DNA of 64,000 bases. Origin: Lepidodermella squamata (Eukaryota; Gastrotricha). Positions 22,523-34,500 of this stretch are shown one piece after another. Both the position numbers and the translations under genes were made by a program. How positions within the stretch are numbered: position 1 is the stretch's first letter; every line of letters starts with the position of its first letter. Below the pieces are notes generated by a model that ran no database searches, was not told where the DNA came from, and saw only the letters and a list, made by a program, of their open reading frames with translations. The stretch is from the NCBI GenBank assembly GCA_047495785.1, contig JBLDXI010000042.1, forward strand, positions 3,472,001 to 3,536,000. Direction: 5' to 3'.

Positions 22523-25500
22523 CTATCGTAGAGAAATCCTTTTTGCGCGAACTTGGTCATTGGATGAGCTAACAACGTGTCTCTTTCTCCCTGCTTCAAT
22601 TTCAACCGGTTCCGGTTTACAATCCGATGCAACGTGACTACAACATTGTTCTTCGGCAACTTCTGCAGGGTTATCAAGATCTCTCTCAATACGATCGACC
22701 AGAATGTCGGCCATAATGTTACAAACAGCATTTGGACAGCGAGTTTTTACAAAATTACGAATGTCAATTAAAGTAGATGTGTTGCGAATCGTGTCACTTT
22801 TTGATAGAAGATTGAGTTTGGCGTTTAATATCACAGCAGTTTTCTGTTCCGGGCTATACGGTACCCATCCATTCTAAATCAAAGAAAATTAGAAAAATAA
22901 TTAGATTTTGTAATTTTTCTACCTCTTGCATTAGAAGTATGTCTTCCATGATATCCTTCAACGAATCTGGGATTTCTTGAGATCGATACAAAACCTGAAG
23001 CTTGGCCAAACAGCTGGCGAATAATTCTGTCATTTCGCATTGTTTTGCCTCCGTTTGAACTGTTAGACCGTACGTTTGAAGTAAAACCATCAGTTCTTTG
23101 AAAACGTCCGAATTTTGAGTTCCTATCATCGCGTCGATGTAAGAAATGAAGTACGAAACGGGCACCAGCCGGTCGTTGAACAGCTTTCCAATCAATTTCG
23201 GGCATTGCACGATTTTGTTGTGGAACGACAACTTTGCTTGGTCGAGATTAGCTTGCATCTGAGACTTGTCTTCGGGCTAAATGAAGGCGAACAAAAACAG
23301 AGAAACCATAACAGGAGTTCATGGATGTTTGCTTCATAAGGTAATTTACGACCGGATTTTTAGGGAAATTGATTTTCTACGATTAAAATTCTTTTATTGG
23401 AAGTCATAGCTATAGCAGATCGTCGGACCCAACATTAATACTTTAAGCTGCAATGTGATTGTTTGCTTTCTCCCTCTCCCAAACCCTTTATGAATTTCGA
23501 ACAAAACTGCGCTCAATCGTTGTTTCGATTCAAGCAACGGATCGTGTGATGGCCTCCTTGTTAAGAAAATTGCACAATGGTTTGCGAAGCATTTTCCAGC
23601 CTGCAGCGTTTTCGAGCCTCGGAAGGGCTAGGCTGCCACCCAAAGTAAACAGCGAGTTTTTAGTTTTCACTCCTGAACACTTAACAAAGGCTTTAGCGGC
23701 ATATCTTTGCTATTGGTGATTTTTTTCTTGATTAACTTCTCGAGATTGTGAGCTAAAGCGGAAGCCCCGCCTCCTAGTGCACCTTCGCTACAAGTGGAGG
23801 CAGTGATGAACCATGGCAAGTGCTCTTTGAATATATGATAAACCTTTATGCCACGAGCGATTTGAAAGAAGCTCGATCTTTCCTGCACAACATTGACAAA
23901 TGTTCCAATATCCAATATCCAATCAGTCAACAGAGAAAGGTGGTAAGAAAGATCTGAGATCTGTTTCAATTTTTGTTTCAATTTTTAATTGTTTGTTTCT
24001 TTAGGCGGACATTGTCGACTGTGGAAATCGAAATCCCGCAAAAAGCAGTGAGGAATTTACGAGTTCCGATGACGCCGAGGCAAAAAGCAAAATATGAAGA
24101 CATCATGGACAGCAAGGTGCAGGGCTGCAATCGGAATGCTGCGCTAAAGAAATGCGCTAATCATATCGACTTGATAACTAAGCCCAACAAAGCGGAAGCG
24201 GAAGAAGACGCGGCATCGACCTATTTGTTATGGTAGGTAAATAAAATCTTCCTTAGTTTAGGTATACGAGTTTTCTATGATGTGGTCAATCTTAAAATTC
24301 GTTACCTTGTTTAATTATTTTCCATAGAGAAACACGATCGAAATAGAGAGATACGTGTGTTTATCCATATGGTAAAATTTACCTATGGGCATGTGAGAAT
24401 CAATATTAACCCAAAAATATGAAAATTTACCTAGATGAAAATACAAAACAGCGCTTAATATTTCCAATTTTTCGTAATTTCAAATTTCCGCACCCTCTTA
24501 AAAATAACTCACAGAAAAACAAGATAACTACGTACGAATAGCTTGAACTTCAAGCAGAGATTTATCCAGCCATCCCCTACCCATCCCCTAGCCATTCCCT
24601 CAAATTGAGCGGTCATCCCCTGAAGTGATCCCCTAAAGAAGAAGTGATAAGCGCACTCAAGTGACGTGTCTTTCTAAAATCAGGCAAAAATCGAAAGATT
24701 TGTCAGAAAACAACAAATTCTGCCGTGAGCTGAAATTTTCGACTGATAAATTATTATCAAACGGTCGCGGAAATTCTGGTCAGAAGTGCCAGCGTTTCGG
24801 ACATCCCACCAGCCATGTGTACCTGGTGTAACCGCACCGATCATAAATCCATCGCCTGCCGCCACGCAAAAGCGTGCGATTACTGTGGTCGCAAGAACCA
24901 CTTGCTGCCGGCATGCATCGACCTATGCCGGGACATAGAGCGAGGCGAGATGGATTCGACGCGCCGCCCTTTTTAAACTGAAACGTCTGACGCGCAGACC
25001 GCCGCCGAGGGCTCAAAAGAGCAAGCCAAAGAAGAGATCGAATCAAAACAATAAAGCCTCAAATAAAAAACCATTTTTTGTATTCAGCTTTCAATCCTGA
25101 GAGTTTCTACGGAAACATCCTCAAGCTTTTCATAAGTTCAAACGATCCCCTGCGTCAAATCGCCACACGCGTTTTGCTGCTCGAAAGCCTGCTACATAAT
25201 CCCCTCAAGTTACACTCTCCTTCGACTAGTCCGCTTTTCTGGAACACCATTAGCGTTCTACTCTTTTTCTATTCAAGCCACGCGCCGAGTGAAAGGCCTT
25301 CCAGTAAAGAAAATTTCACAATGGTTTGCGAAGCATTTTCCAGCCTGCAGCGTTTTCGAGCCTTGGAAGGGCTAGGTTGCCACCCGAAAAAAACAGCGAG
25401 TTTCACTGCTGAACACTTAACAACGGTTAGAAGCAACGGTATTTGCTACTGGTGAATTTTTTTGAAAATTTTTCGAGATTGTGGGCCAAGAAGAAGGGAT

Positions 25501-28500
25501 AAGCGCCATTAGGTTACGTGTCTTTCTAAAATCAGGAAGAAATCGAAACATTTGTTAGAAAACAACAAATTCTACCATGAGCTGTTGATGTATAACGCAA
25601 ATGTTTACAACACAATCATGCCGGCAATAATAATGCGCCACAGCGCAGGGTTGATGACGATTTCGATGATGACGAGTGGCTAATGCTAATGCGCGATCTC
25701 GGGAATGGCGTTAACAATGCTATTTTGAATTCTGGGCACCTATAGCGTTACGTTTTGTTGCGATGCTCAGAGAGATGTATTGCGACACAAAATCGGCTGT
25801 ATCCGTCAGAAACGAAACTTCAGATACCTTTGAAGTCGATGACAGGGTGAAGCAAGGTGACCCGCTTTCTTCACTACTATTTTGCTTGTACATTGATGAT
25901 CTTGAAGATGCTCCTGAAATTCCTGGCGAGCCTGGTTTGCCATCCGGTGCCATCAAAAGCATCCGGTGTATACTCTTCGCCGACGACGTTGTGATACTAT
26001 CAGCTCATAAACACGAGATGGAAGGTTGTCAAGGCGAGTTTCTTTGTCCCGACGCATTTGTCATTTCCTTCACCCAAAAAATGGATTTTGAACCAATGCA
26101 AAAAATTGTGGTACTTCTTAAAAACTTTGCAAAATCGCTATACTTATATGATTCTATGATTCAACTATGATTCAGCGACAAAAACAATGTGAAAAACCGT
26201 TAACAACTCAAAATCGATTAAAATGAAGGTGTAAAGACAGACTGGAAGTTGAAGAAGAAACCAGCCAAATGTAAATTAAATTAATTTACCTGACAATCCA
26301 TCAATGCTTGATGAGCAAATTCGAACTCCATATTCGTGTTGGTTTGATAGCTAGGCGCGAGCCACCTCAAACATTGCTCTTGAAACTCGATGAGGAACGA
26401 TTTTCCACAATTACTCGTCACTTTCTCGAGCCCAGCTAGAATTTTGGCCGCAGCATCAACGTCATTATCGGAATTCAGATAGGCGAACAGATGATCAAGC
26501 ATAGCGGTGATTTTAGCCGAGAAAACATCAGGTTGGAGAAATCTCAGCTGCTTCTTCCAGATTTCGATCGAAATATCACATTTGCCACGTAGATTGAACG
26601 GATCAGGGTCAGAAACAACTTCAAATACGTCGTCATCGAAATCTTGAGCCGAGTTGTGAAACGCAAGAGTATTTTGTGAGGGGATTAAGGGAGACGGCGA
26701 ACGCATCCAAGTAGATTTCTGAGAAGTCATAATTTAGGCTATACAAATTTAAAATTTCGAAAATCATTTACCTGGGATAAATTTGTTAAAAATGCATAAA
26801 TCTCTTCTTTTTTCTCGAACTCCTTCGATGATATCGCGATTGAAATGTAGAAACAAACAGATTCGAAGAATTTGCAATCTTCATCGCCAAACACCCAAGC
26901 TTTCGAATCATACAATCGGTCAATTTCTTGCAATAACCGAAAAATCAGGTAAATATTAGATAGCGAGCTTTTGACCATCATTCGCGCGACTCGTTCACGA
27001 TACGTCGAAAACGGAATGATTCGAAGATTTGATAGTTCTGTATGGAACCACATTTCCTCCGCTAATTTGTCGACATTTTCAAATGATTGGCAGAGCAGTT
27101 GCATACGGCGGAAAGACCAGTCCCTGACAACGGCAGCCAACTTGAATCCAGCGAACGTTTTTCGGGATAAAAATTTGAGGAGGGCCGTATGTTGATTGTT
27201 AATCGATTTTGAGGTAGATCCTTGAGCCATAACGGCTTCAAGTAGTTCGAAGACATTCACGCCGAAGGACGCTTTTGAAGTTGATTTCGCTAGATTAGTT
27301 GCTATTTCCTTCGAGATGGGCGTAAGTTTGCCGGGATTAGCCCCTAAATCGGCAATCAATGTCTGAAGAGAACTATCGATTTCGATGGGCGAAGCCAATT
27401 TCACAATGTTCTCAGATATCGAATCACTCAATTGGCTAATTAGACTGGTTTCAAGTTCTTTTTCTATTTCCATGGCTTCAGGTGGGCTATCAGGGCTATC
27501 AGGAATCGCAGAAGAAGAAGTTGAAACGATGTTAGATTTGACAAAACATCCTCCCTAAAAATAAAAGAATAATTAATTTTAAGCCTGGATCATTTTTTAA
27601 ATCTTACGTTGCAAGTAGAAGCACTGAATTCCCGCATTTCCCTGGCTTTCACCGGAAAATCATCACAGCCAACGACTTTGTCATGGTTCAAATGGATGAA
27701 ACTGAGAAGATTTTCGAAGATTTGCAGTTGAATCGAATCGAACTGATGTGAATTCGAGTCAATCATAGCCTTGTAACTTCTCAAAATCGAATGAAGCGTA
27801 TACAGGCTGAAGATTTTTCGATTCGACCCAGCAAACAGGTGATTAGGCACAGCTTCAAACGGCAACAGGTCCAATTTACACAGCTCGTTGTGAAACCTAA
27901 AAGAAATGAAAAGCGTTATTGAATTAGTTGTTCCCGAAACACCAGATTCTGACCGAAGCAAAAATTACTTTATTGTTTCATCGATTGATGCAACTGCTAT
28001 AATATTTAGTTATTCCTAATGAAATTGATTACTTCCACTCACTACGACTTAAACCGGGTTCTTGCAAAGTCCCGAAGTTCAAGTTGAATGTTGAAATTTG
28101 CTATGCGCGATTGGCGAACATCTCGAGTTTATCATCAACGACTGTTATTCGGCGACCAAGTGCTGGACGGCTATCAACGCAGCTCTGACGCTCGACCACT
28201 CTCTCGGAAAAATGTGACGACGAGTTTGGCGCTCCGGGCAGCTTTTCGGCCAACGCCTTATTTCGTATGCAGTACATCAAACGAAACATTTCGGCCTGTT
28301 CTTGGAAAGACATGGCATATTGTCAGACTATGACGAGTTCGGTCTGGAGAGTTACTACGGTCGGCTTGCGAGGTTCGTTACCGGCCCGAATCACCCGATT
28401 GACCAGATCGCCAAATGGGCCCTAGTAGAAGAGGCGCTGCGTTATGGTTGCCATCGGTTCCGAGACGCCGATGTTGCCGCCAGTTTTATGAATCACTCGA

Positions 28501-31500
28501 TGCCAGACCTCTCTATAAATCTGGCGAGTCTGCTGGTGAGTCTTTTTACATTTGGCATGAATATATGAAGAGATTACATACCAGCTTGAGAGATCCGTGA
28601 CCCCACGAATGCGAGAAGACATTTACGAGGATTTGAAGGAAGACGTTCGCCGTTGGTTGAAGCAGTTAATCGATAATCACCAGCAGCGGCGCTACAACTA
28701 ACGGACTGCTATCCAACTTACGAAGTTTTTTCCCTGCAAGACTTCACATCTATTGCTCAATTGCCTATAGAGACGTCTTAAAATTGCCTATCAACTCTTT
28801 TTTTTTAATCTGAAATTGGATTATTTGGCCTTCCCAATGTAAAAGTGCCGGGTTTTTTCCATCTTATTTGTCTGACGTTCAGCCGCGCAAGCTTCGAAAT
28901 CGCTTGGAAAATCGCCCGTTCAAAGAAACCTTTCGCAGAGGGTGACTTCATCAGAAAGTTTCTTGTGGGACCAGTGAACGAAATGTTCGACGACTTTCCA
29001 GAAAATAAACAGCTGAATATTCTAGCTGAAGTGTAGCTGAAGTTAGCCGGGCTCAGCTGTGCTCCAAATCACCTGAAATCTACTGAACTCGACTTGACCG
29101 TTGACTTTTTCGAATAGTTCAGCAAATTTCAGCACGTCCCCACGGATTTCCGTTAATTTCAGCTAATAAATTGTAGTTCAGCAAATTCCAGCTTTTTCGT
29201 GCCGATATGGGTGGTTGAATCGCTTGTAGCCTATCGCGATATGCTAGTATGTTATATTTCTATTTTTTAATAATTTCGAATAAATGCTAGTCACTGATCT
29301 TTTTTCCTAAAATTTATGCTGATTCTTAAATTTTCTTGAATTTTCGTAATAGCACATTTATTTCTCGTCATTTCTAATTTCCTTCATGATGCCATTTGCT
29401 TCTCCACCTCTCACTGGTGTCCGCTGTCCGCCAAGCTCTAAACAAGCCAACCATAAGGTGCTCTACGCCGGTTCAATCGGACGTTGATTCACCACCTGCA
29501 AGTCCGAGCCCTTTCGACTTGGAACGAGACCAGATTATTAATCTTCTGAAGGCAAGAAGTGACAGGGTTAAGCTGAGCGACGAAGTGGAGTGGCTTGTCT
29601 ACCAGCAGGTCATGGTCGATGAAGAGGAGACTAATTATGTGAAATGCGTTAGTGCTAGTTGTTCAAAGTTAACGGTGTTTAAATTTCGAAAAAACGATGG
29701 CACTGGCACGATCAAGCGTCACACTTGCTACGTCCGAACCGAACCGGACCGGAGGTTTTGCAAATAGGACCGGCACAGCTCTACTCAACAACATGGACGA
29801 CTACGACTGTGTAATCGATACAGCCCCCGACTGCCTGCATTGCCTTTTTCACGGTGACGTGCATGCCTATCATCAGTTGTACCGCCGCGACAGCGATAGC
29901 TTGTTTTACCTCGGAGGTGATTACAGGAGAAGGCTGGCGAAGTGCTATGGGCTATGCAAGACAACGTTCATTGGCCCGAGATACGCCAGTCGATCATTGA
30001 CGACGTCAAAGAAGAGCTTGCTGAAAAATGCCTCACCCGCCTCAAGGAGATCTTGCTGGAGGAGCTGGAGGAAAATTTTATTCTCCATGGTTAGGTCAAG
30101 GTTAAAGTATACGTGATGCCATTGGCATCGAAGCGCAGATGACGGCAGCCTACGCGTCGCTCTTTTTCTCTTTCCCAATCTACGTCGGTTTTGCTGTCAA
30201 GACGATTCGCTATTCGCTGGTGCGTTGTGCGCAAGCAAACCAAGACCAGGAAATCTCGAATTCTTGAATAAGACTTAAAGGCTGCTGCCGAAGGCCAGCA
30301 ATCACCGAAGGATCCATGTGCTTTATCTTTCTATACGTTCCCACGCCACCTGCCTGAGTACTTACTGTATCTTTGGAAATTCTTTTTCGAGGGAGAATCC
30401 CAAACCAATAGTTGCAAACTTGTTTTCCCGTTTCAGGGCAGAGTTCGGCGAGAATGCTGCTGTGTTGCTGACTCCAAAGGCTGTGCTCGTCGTCTGGCTC
30501 GTGTGCCTCGTGTGCCGAGACAGTCGCCCGTTGTGGACATCATGTATCATGTTTTCGCTCGAATCTGGCCAATGCCTCAGACCACTCGATCGCTAGGTTT
30601 CTCGACGAAAGTTTCAGTGGAGATTTCGCCGTTGACATCGAGCCTCTCCTCAAGGATGAATTCGGAGAACAACGTGCCAAGTCGATCTTATCTTTATTCG
30701 GACAATGCCGTACACGTCGTCGCAGGTCGGCTATTATGTGAAATAGATACTATTGCTATTTTAATAACGATGTAATGTGCCTCCGCCAAATAACCGGCCG
30801 CATTCCTCTCCTGCATGATCTGAAGCAGACATTGCTGAGTTTGTCCGATCGTGCGGTTGATGACTCTACGTTTTTCAAACAGTTCTTTCAAGCGATTGCT
30901 AGTTTCACGAGAAAGCCCGAATTTAAGAACTTTTTCACGAGAACGAATTTGTCGTACTGTTCGCCGCGGTGTCATCGTTGCCCTCTAGTCAATCGTAATT
31001 TTTGCTTCATGATTACCGGTCGCTTGGCGAAACTCGTCGCCTGTTGGATGAACATTGCGTCGTCCATTTTCTGTACTACATCAACGATTTGAATAATCGC
31101 TGATGATTTACGTCGGAACGACGATTCACCCTCTTGTTCGCATGCGCGACCACGTATTAGCGATAAACTGCCAGCTAGTCTTGTGGCACTTATTTGGAAA
31201 GAGGACATTAATACAGATTTTTATGTTTTTATGTTTATCTGCCGAAAAACCGAGATCAAATGATTCGGGTAAGGTAAGACATCATAGTAGAAAGCCACCG
31301 GTGAGACGAATTCGAATTAGAAAATGGCTCCCCGATAGTTGCACAATAGTTGCATAGTTAAAGTCCTCACCATCGACTCCCACTATAAAACGTGGAGTCG
31401 AACGGTTGAGGACTACCCGACTATGATAGACCCCGACCACACGAGTGTTGGGCCTACTACCAAAAGTGAGGAGTGGATGAAGGAAGATGCCCAGGTGAGG

Positions 31501-34500
31501 ATCTTCATTGATCACCATGTTGGTGCTGACCTGAAACACCTCATCACTGGTGATACCGCGAAGGTGCAGTGGAAATCACTGAATAAATTCTTTGATTCTC
31601 CATCGCTTCCGCGTAACGCTACTCGTGTGAACTACAACTGCCGTAATTACTATCTGCTGAAATGCTGATATTACGCTCTTTAATTACTATTTCAATTATT
31701 AAGAAAATTATTTTAATTTAGAAAAGTGGAACAATATTACAGCGATTAAGAACATACCAAATGAAACTAACAGCGCCAAAATCTTCCGCATTCGGAGAAA
31801 ACGCCTTGAAAGCCCATGACTGCACACATTTTTTGTACGTGTTCTTGGAAACCTGAAATGGAAAACATGTTTCTAATTTTTAAATTTATGAAGAGTCAAG
31901 CTAATAAAAATCACAAAATCTACAGAATAAACGGAAAATGTAGATGCTCGGATTCTAATAATACAGCTAAAATACAGCTCATTTATCGTTCATTTATTTG
32001 GTGTGTTAAAAATAAGGATATTATTTTGCAAGTAATGCAAAAATCGTATCCTGGTGTTCCGATTTTAACCGAATGACCATTTTGACCTTTGACCTACTCC
32101 TTACTTCCCATTATTGCCTCCTCATCAGTTTCGGTCAGGTCTCGCGGTGAATTTCTTTCTTACATCGAGCACATACAACAACGGACAAATTCGAAGACTG
32201 CTCGCCATTTTAGAAAGCCAACCGTCATCGCTGGCCGAACGTGGCCCGGTTGGCTATTTTCTATCTCGCCTTCGTCTGAGCGGCTATTCTCCATATCTGA
32301 TCATTTCATAAACCCGAGAAGGGTAATATTGTCTATGATGCCATCGGTCGAATTGTCATACGAACCAGCGGAAAGATTGTTCAAGAAGGCGAAGGGCTAC
32401 GTTGCACCGAGACGACGACATTCTGGCTGGGTGTGCGGCTTTACCTAATGCGTGCATGGGCCGCCCGAGACCAAGTTACATCCACGAAGTTTCGGAATCG
32501 TCACGCTGCACCAAGGCCTTCTGTTACACCAGATTTCATCATGGCTGAAACTGGCATTCTGGAAGAACGAGCGGGCGATTGCTCGAGTCGGAAATGACAT
32601 TGCATACGAAATAAAGCGATAAGCTGCCAAAAATGATGCGCGAACGAGATCGAGCTGCTTACACTCACCATGAAATGAATCAACATAAATCAAACGAGTC
32701 AACATGAGTCAAAAAGCGTGTCACAGTGCTCGTCGGCTGTTGTTGAGGCGGTTTCAAATTTCCACTGCTTGTTATTCACACGAAATTGCCAAACTCAAAT
32801 CGTAAAGAATCTACAGCAAGACTCTAAACATTTTGCTTGATCGAACCCTGTTGTTGGCAAGAAAATGAGCGAGAAATGCGACGTAACTAACAGGGTTCCC
32901 CAAGGTTCTGTCCTGGGCTTATTCTTTTCCTTTTTTTCATTAATGAAATCCTCCAAAATCTAACTAAACTGAAATAAATAAATTCTCCAGTCTGAGATTC
33001 AGTTTCTCGACATTCGCTATTCCTGTTGCAGGTTGAATTTATATCAAACAGAATGCAAAAGAAATGCTTAGAAAAGCTCTCTCCCCACTTGAGCATGCGT
33101 CTGCATCGACACAATTCCAAACTGCTCGAGAAATAGCTGCAGAAATGCCATTGACGCATATCGGCCACCGATTTCGGCCGTAACAATAAAGCTTTGCGGT
33201 TCTTTGCTGGTGCCATTTACGAGTACGACGATTTGCTGGACAGCCAACCAGCCTGGCAGCCTATTTCAGCAGCTATCGACAACTTGACGGAATACGTTGT
33301 TTCCATTGTGGGTTATTGTTGCGCTGAAAGCCTTCAGGCCAGAAACAAGCCTCCAACTCTCCAGGACAAAGATACAGTAACTACAAATTCCCATTCCAAA
33401 GATTACAATCCTAATAGCGCTGTATTAGTCTCTGTTACACTATCAAAAGACCGGAATCGACTGATTGCCTGTGTTCCAGTGTGTCCAATATAGGCGTCTG
33501 CAGTAGTAATTGTATTCACTTATCCTAAACTAGTTATGACTAGTTATGTCTGTGAAATTGTCTATATCTACTCGAATATCCAAATATTTCAAAATTTCCG
33601 GGTGCGGTTAGCAATAATAGATAAAAAGGCGGTTATTTCTTTCTTACACCGACCTCATACCAACAACGTCAACCAACTACTCGCGTCAAGCCAGCGGAAA
33701 AATTATTCAAGAAGGCGAAGTGCTACACTGCTCCGGTTGAATTCACCGAGGACGACATTTATGCGGGGTGTGCGGCTTTATCAAATGCATGCAGTTACAT
33801 CAACCAAGTTTCCGAATCATCAAGCTGCACCTGCGCCTCCTGTTATGTCCGAAGATGGCTATTTACCACTCCGGCGCCTGATCACCCGCAGAAAACTGTG
33901 ATTTTATCATGGCTGAAATTGGCATACTCGTTAAAAGATCCCTTAGTCATGATTATGCGGAGCAAGTAGCCTCGAAAATGGCGAAATACGAAGCAAATCG
34001 CGCTTTAGCTGCCGGAATGTCTGACCCTGCCGTGAATGCGGAAAGTTTCGCACCCATATACTTCCACTACTACTTCTACTTACAAGAGACAATTACAGCT
34101 TATTGTAAGTCAAGTCCATCAGGGCCAAGCCAGGAAAGACTGATGCCAGTAAAACACCAGTATCGTTCTTGTAACACTTTGGTACAACCTAGTAGTTTAC
34201 AGACGAAGTATAACAAACAACTAGGTTATACAACACCAGGGTTTTACTATAATGTCGGAATTACTCGACTGAGATCGATTTTTACTCAGTATTAGTTAAG
34301 CTCGTTTTACTGGATTTAAAAAGAGATGTAGCAGTGCAATTTCCTGAAATCAAGGAGCTTTGTGATGTCATGCCGTACGGCCATGAGTAATCATCTTACT
34401 ATATTGTGATGCTTAAACTAAATCAGCAATCGTTTTGAAATCAGACAAGCTTGTCATGGCATGCCAAAAGCAGGTTGAAAAGGCTAATCCTGCCCAGCCA

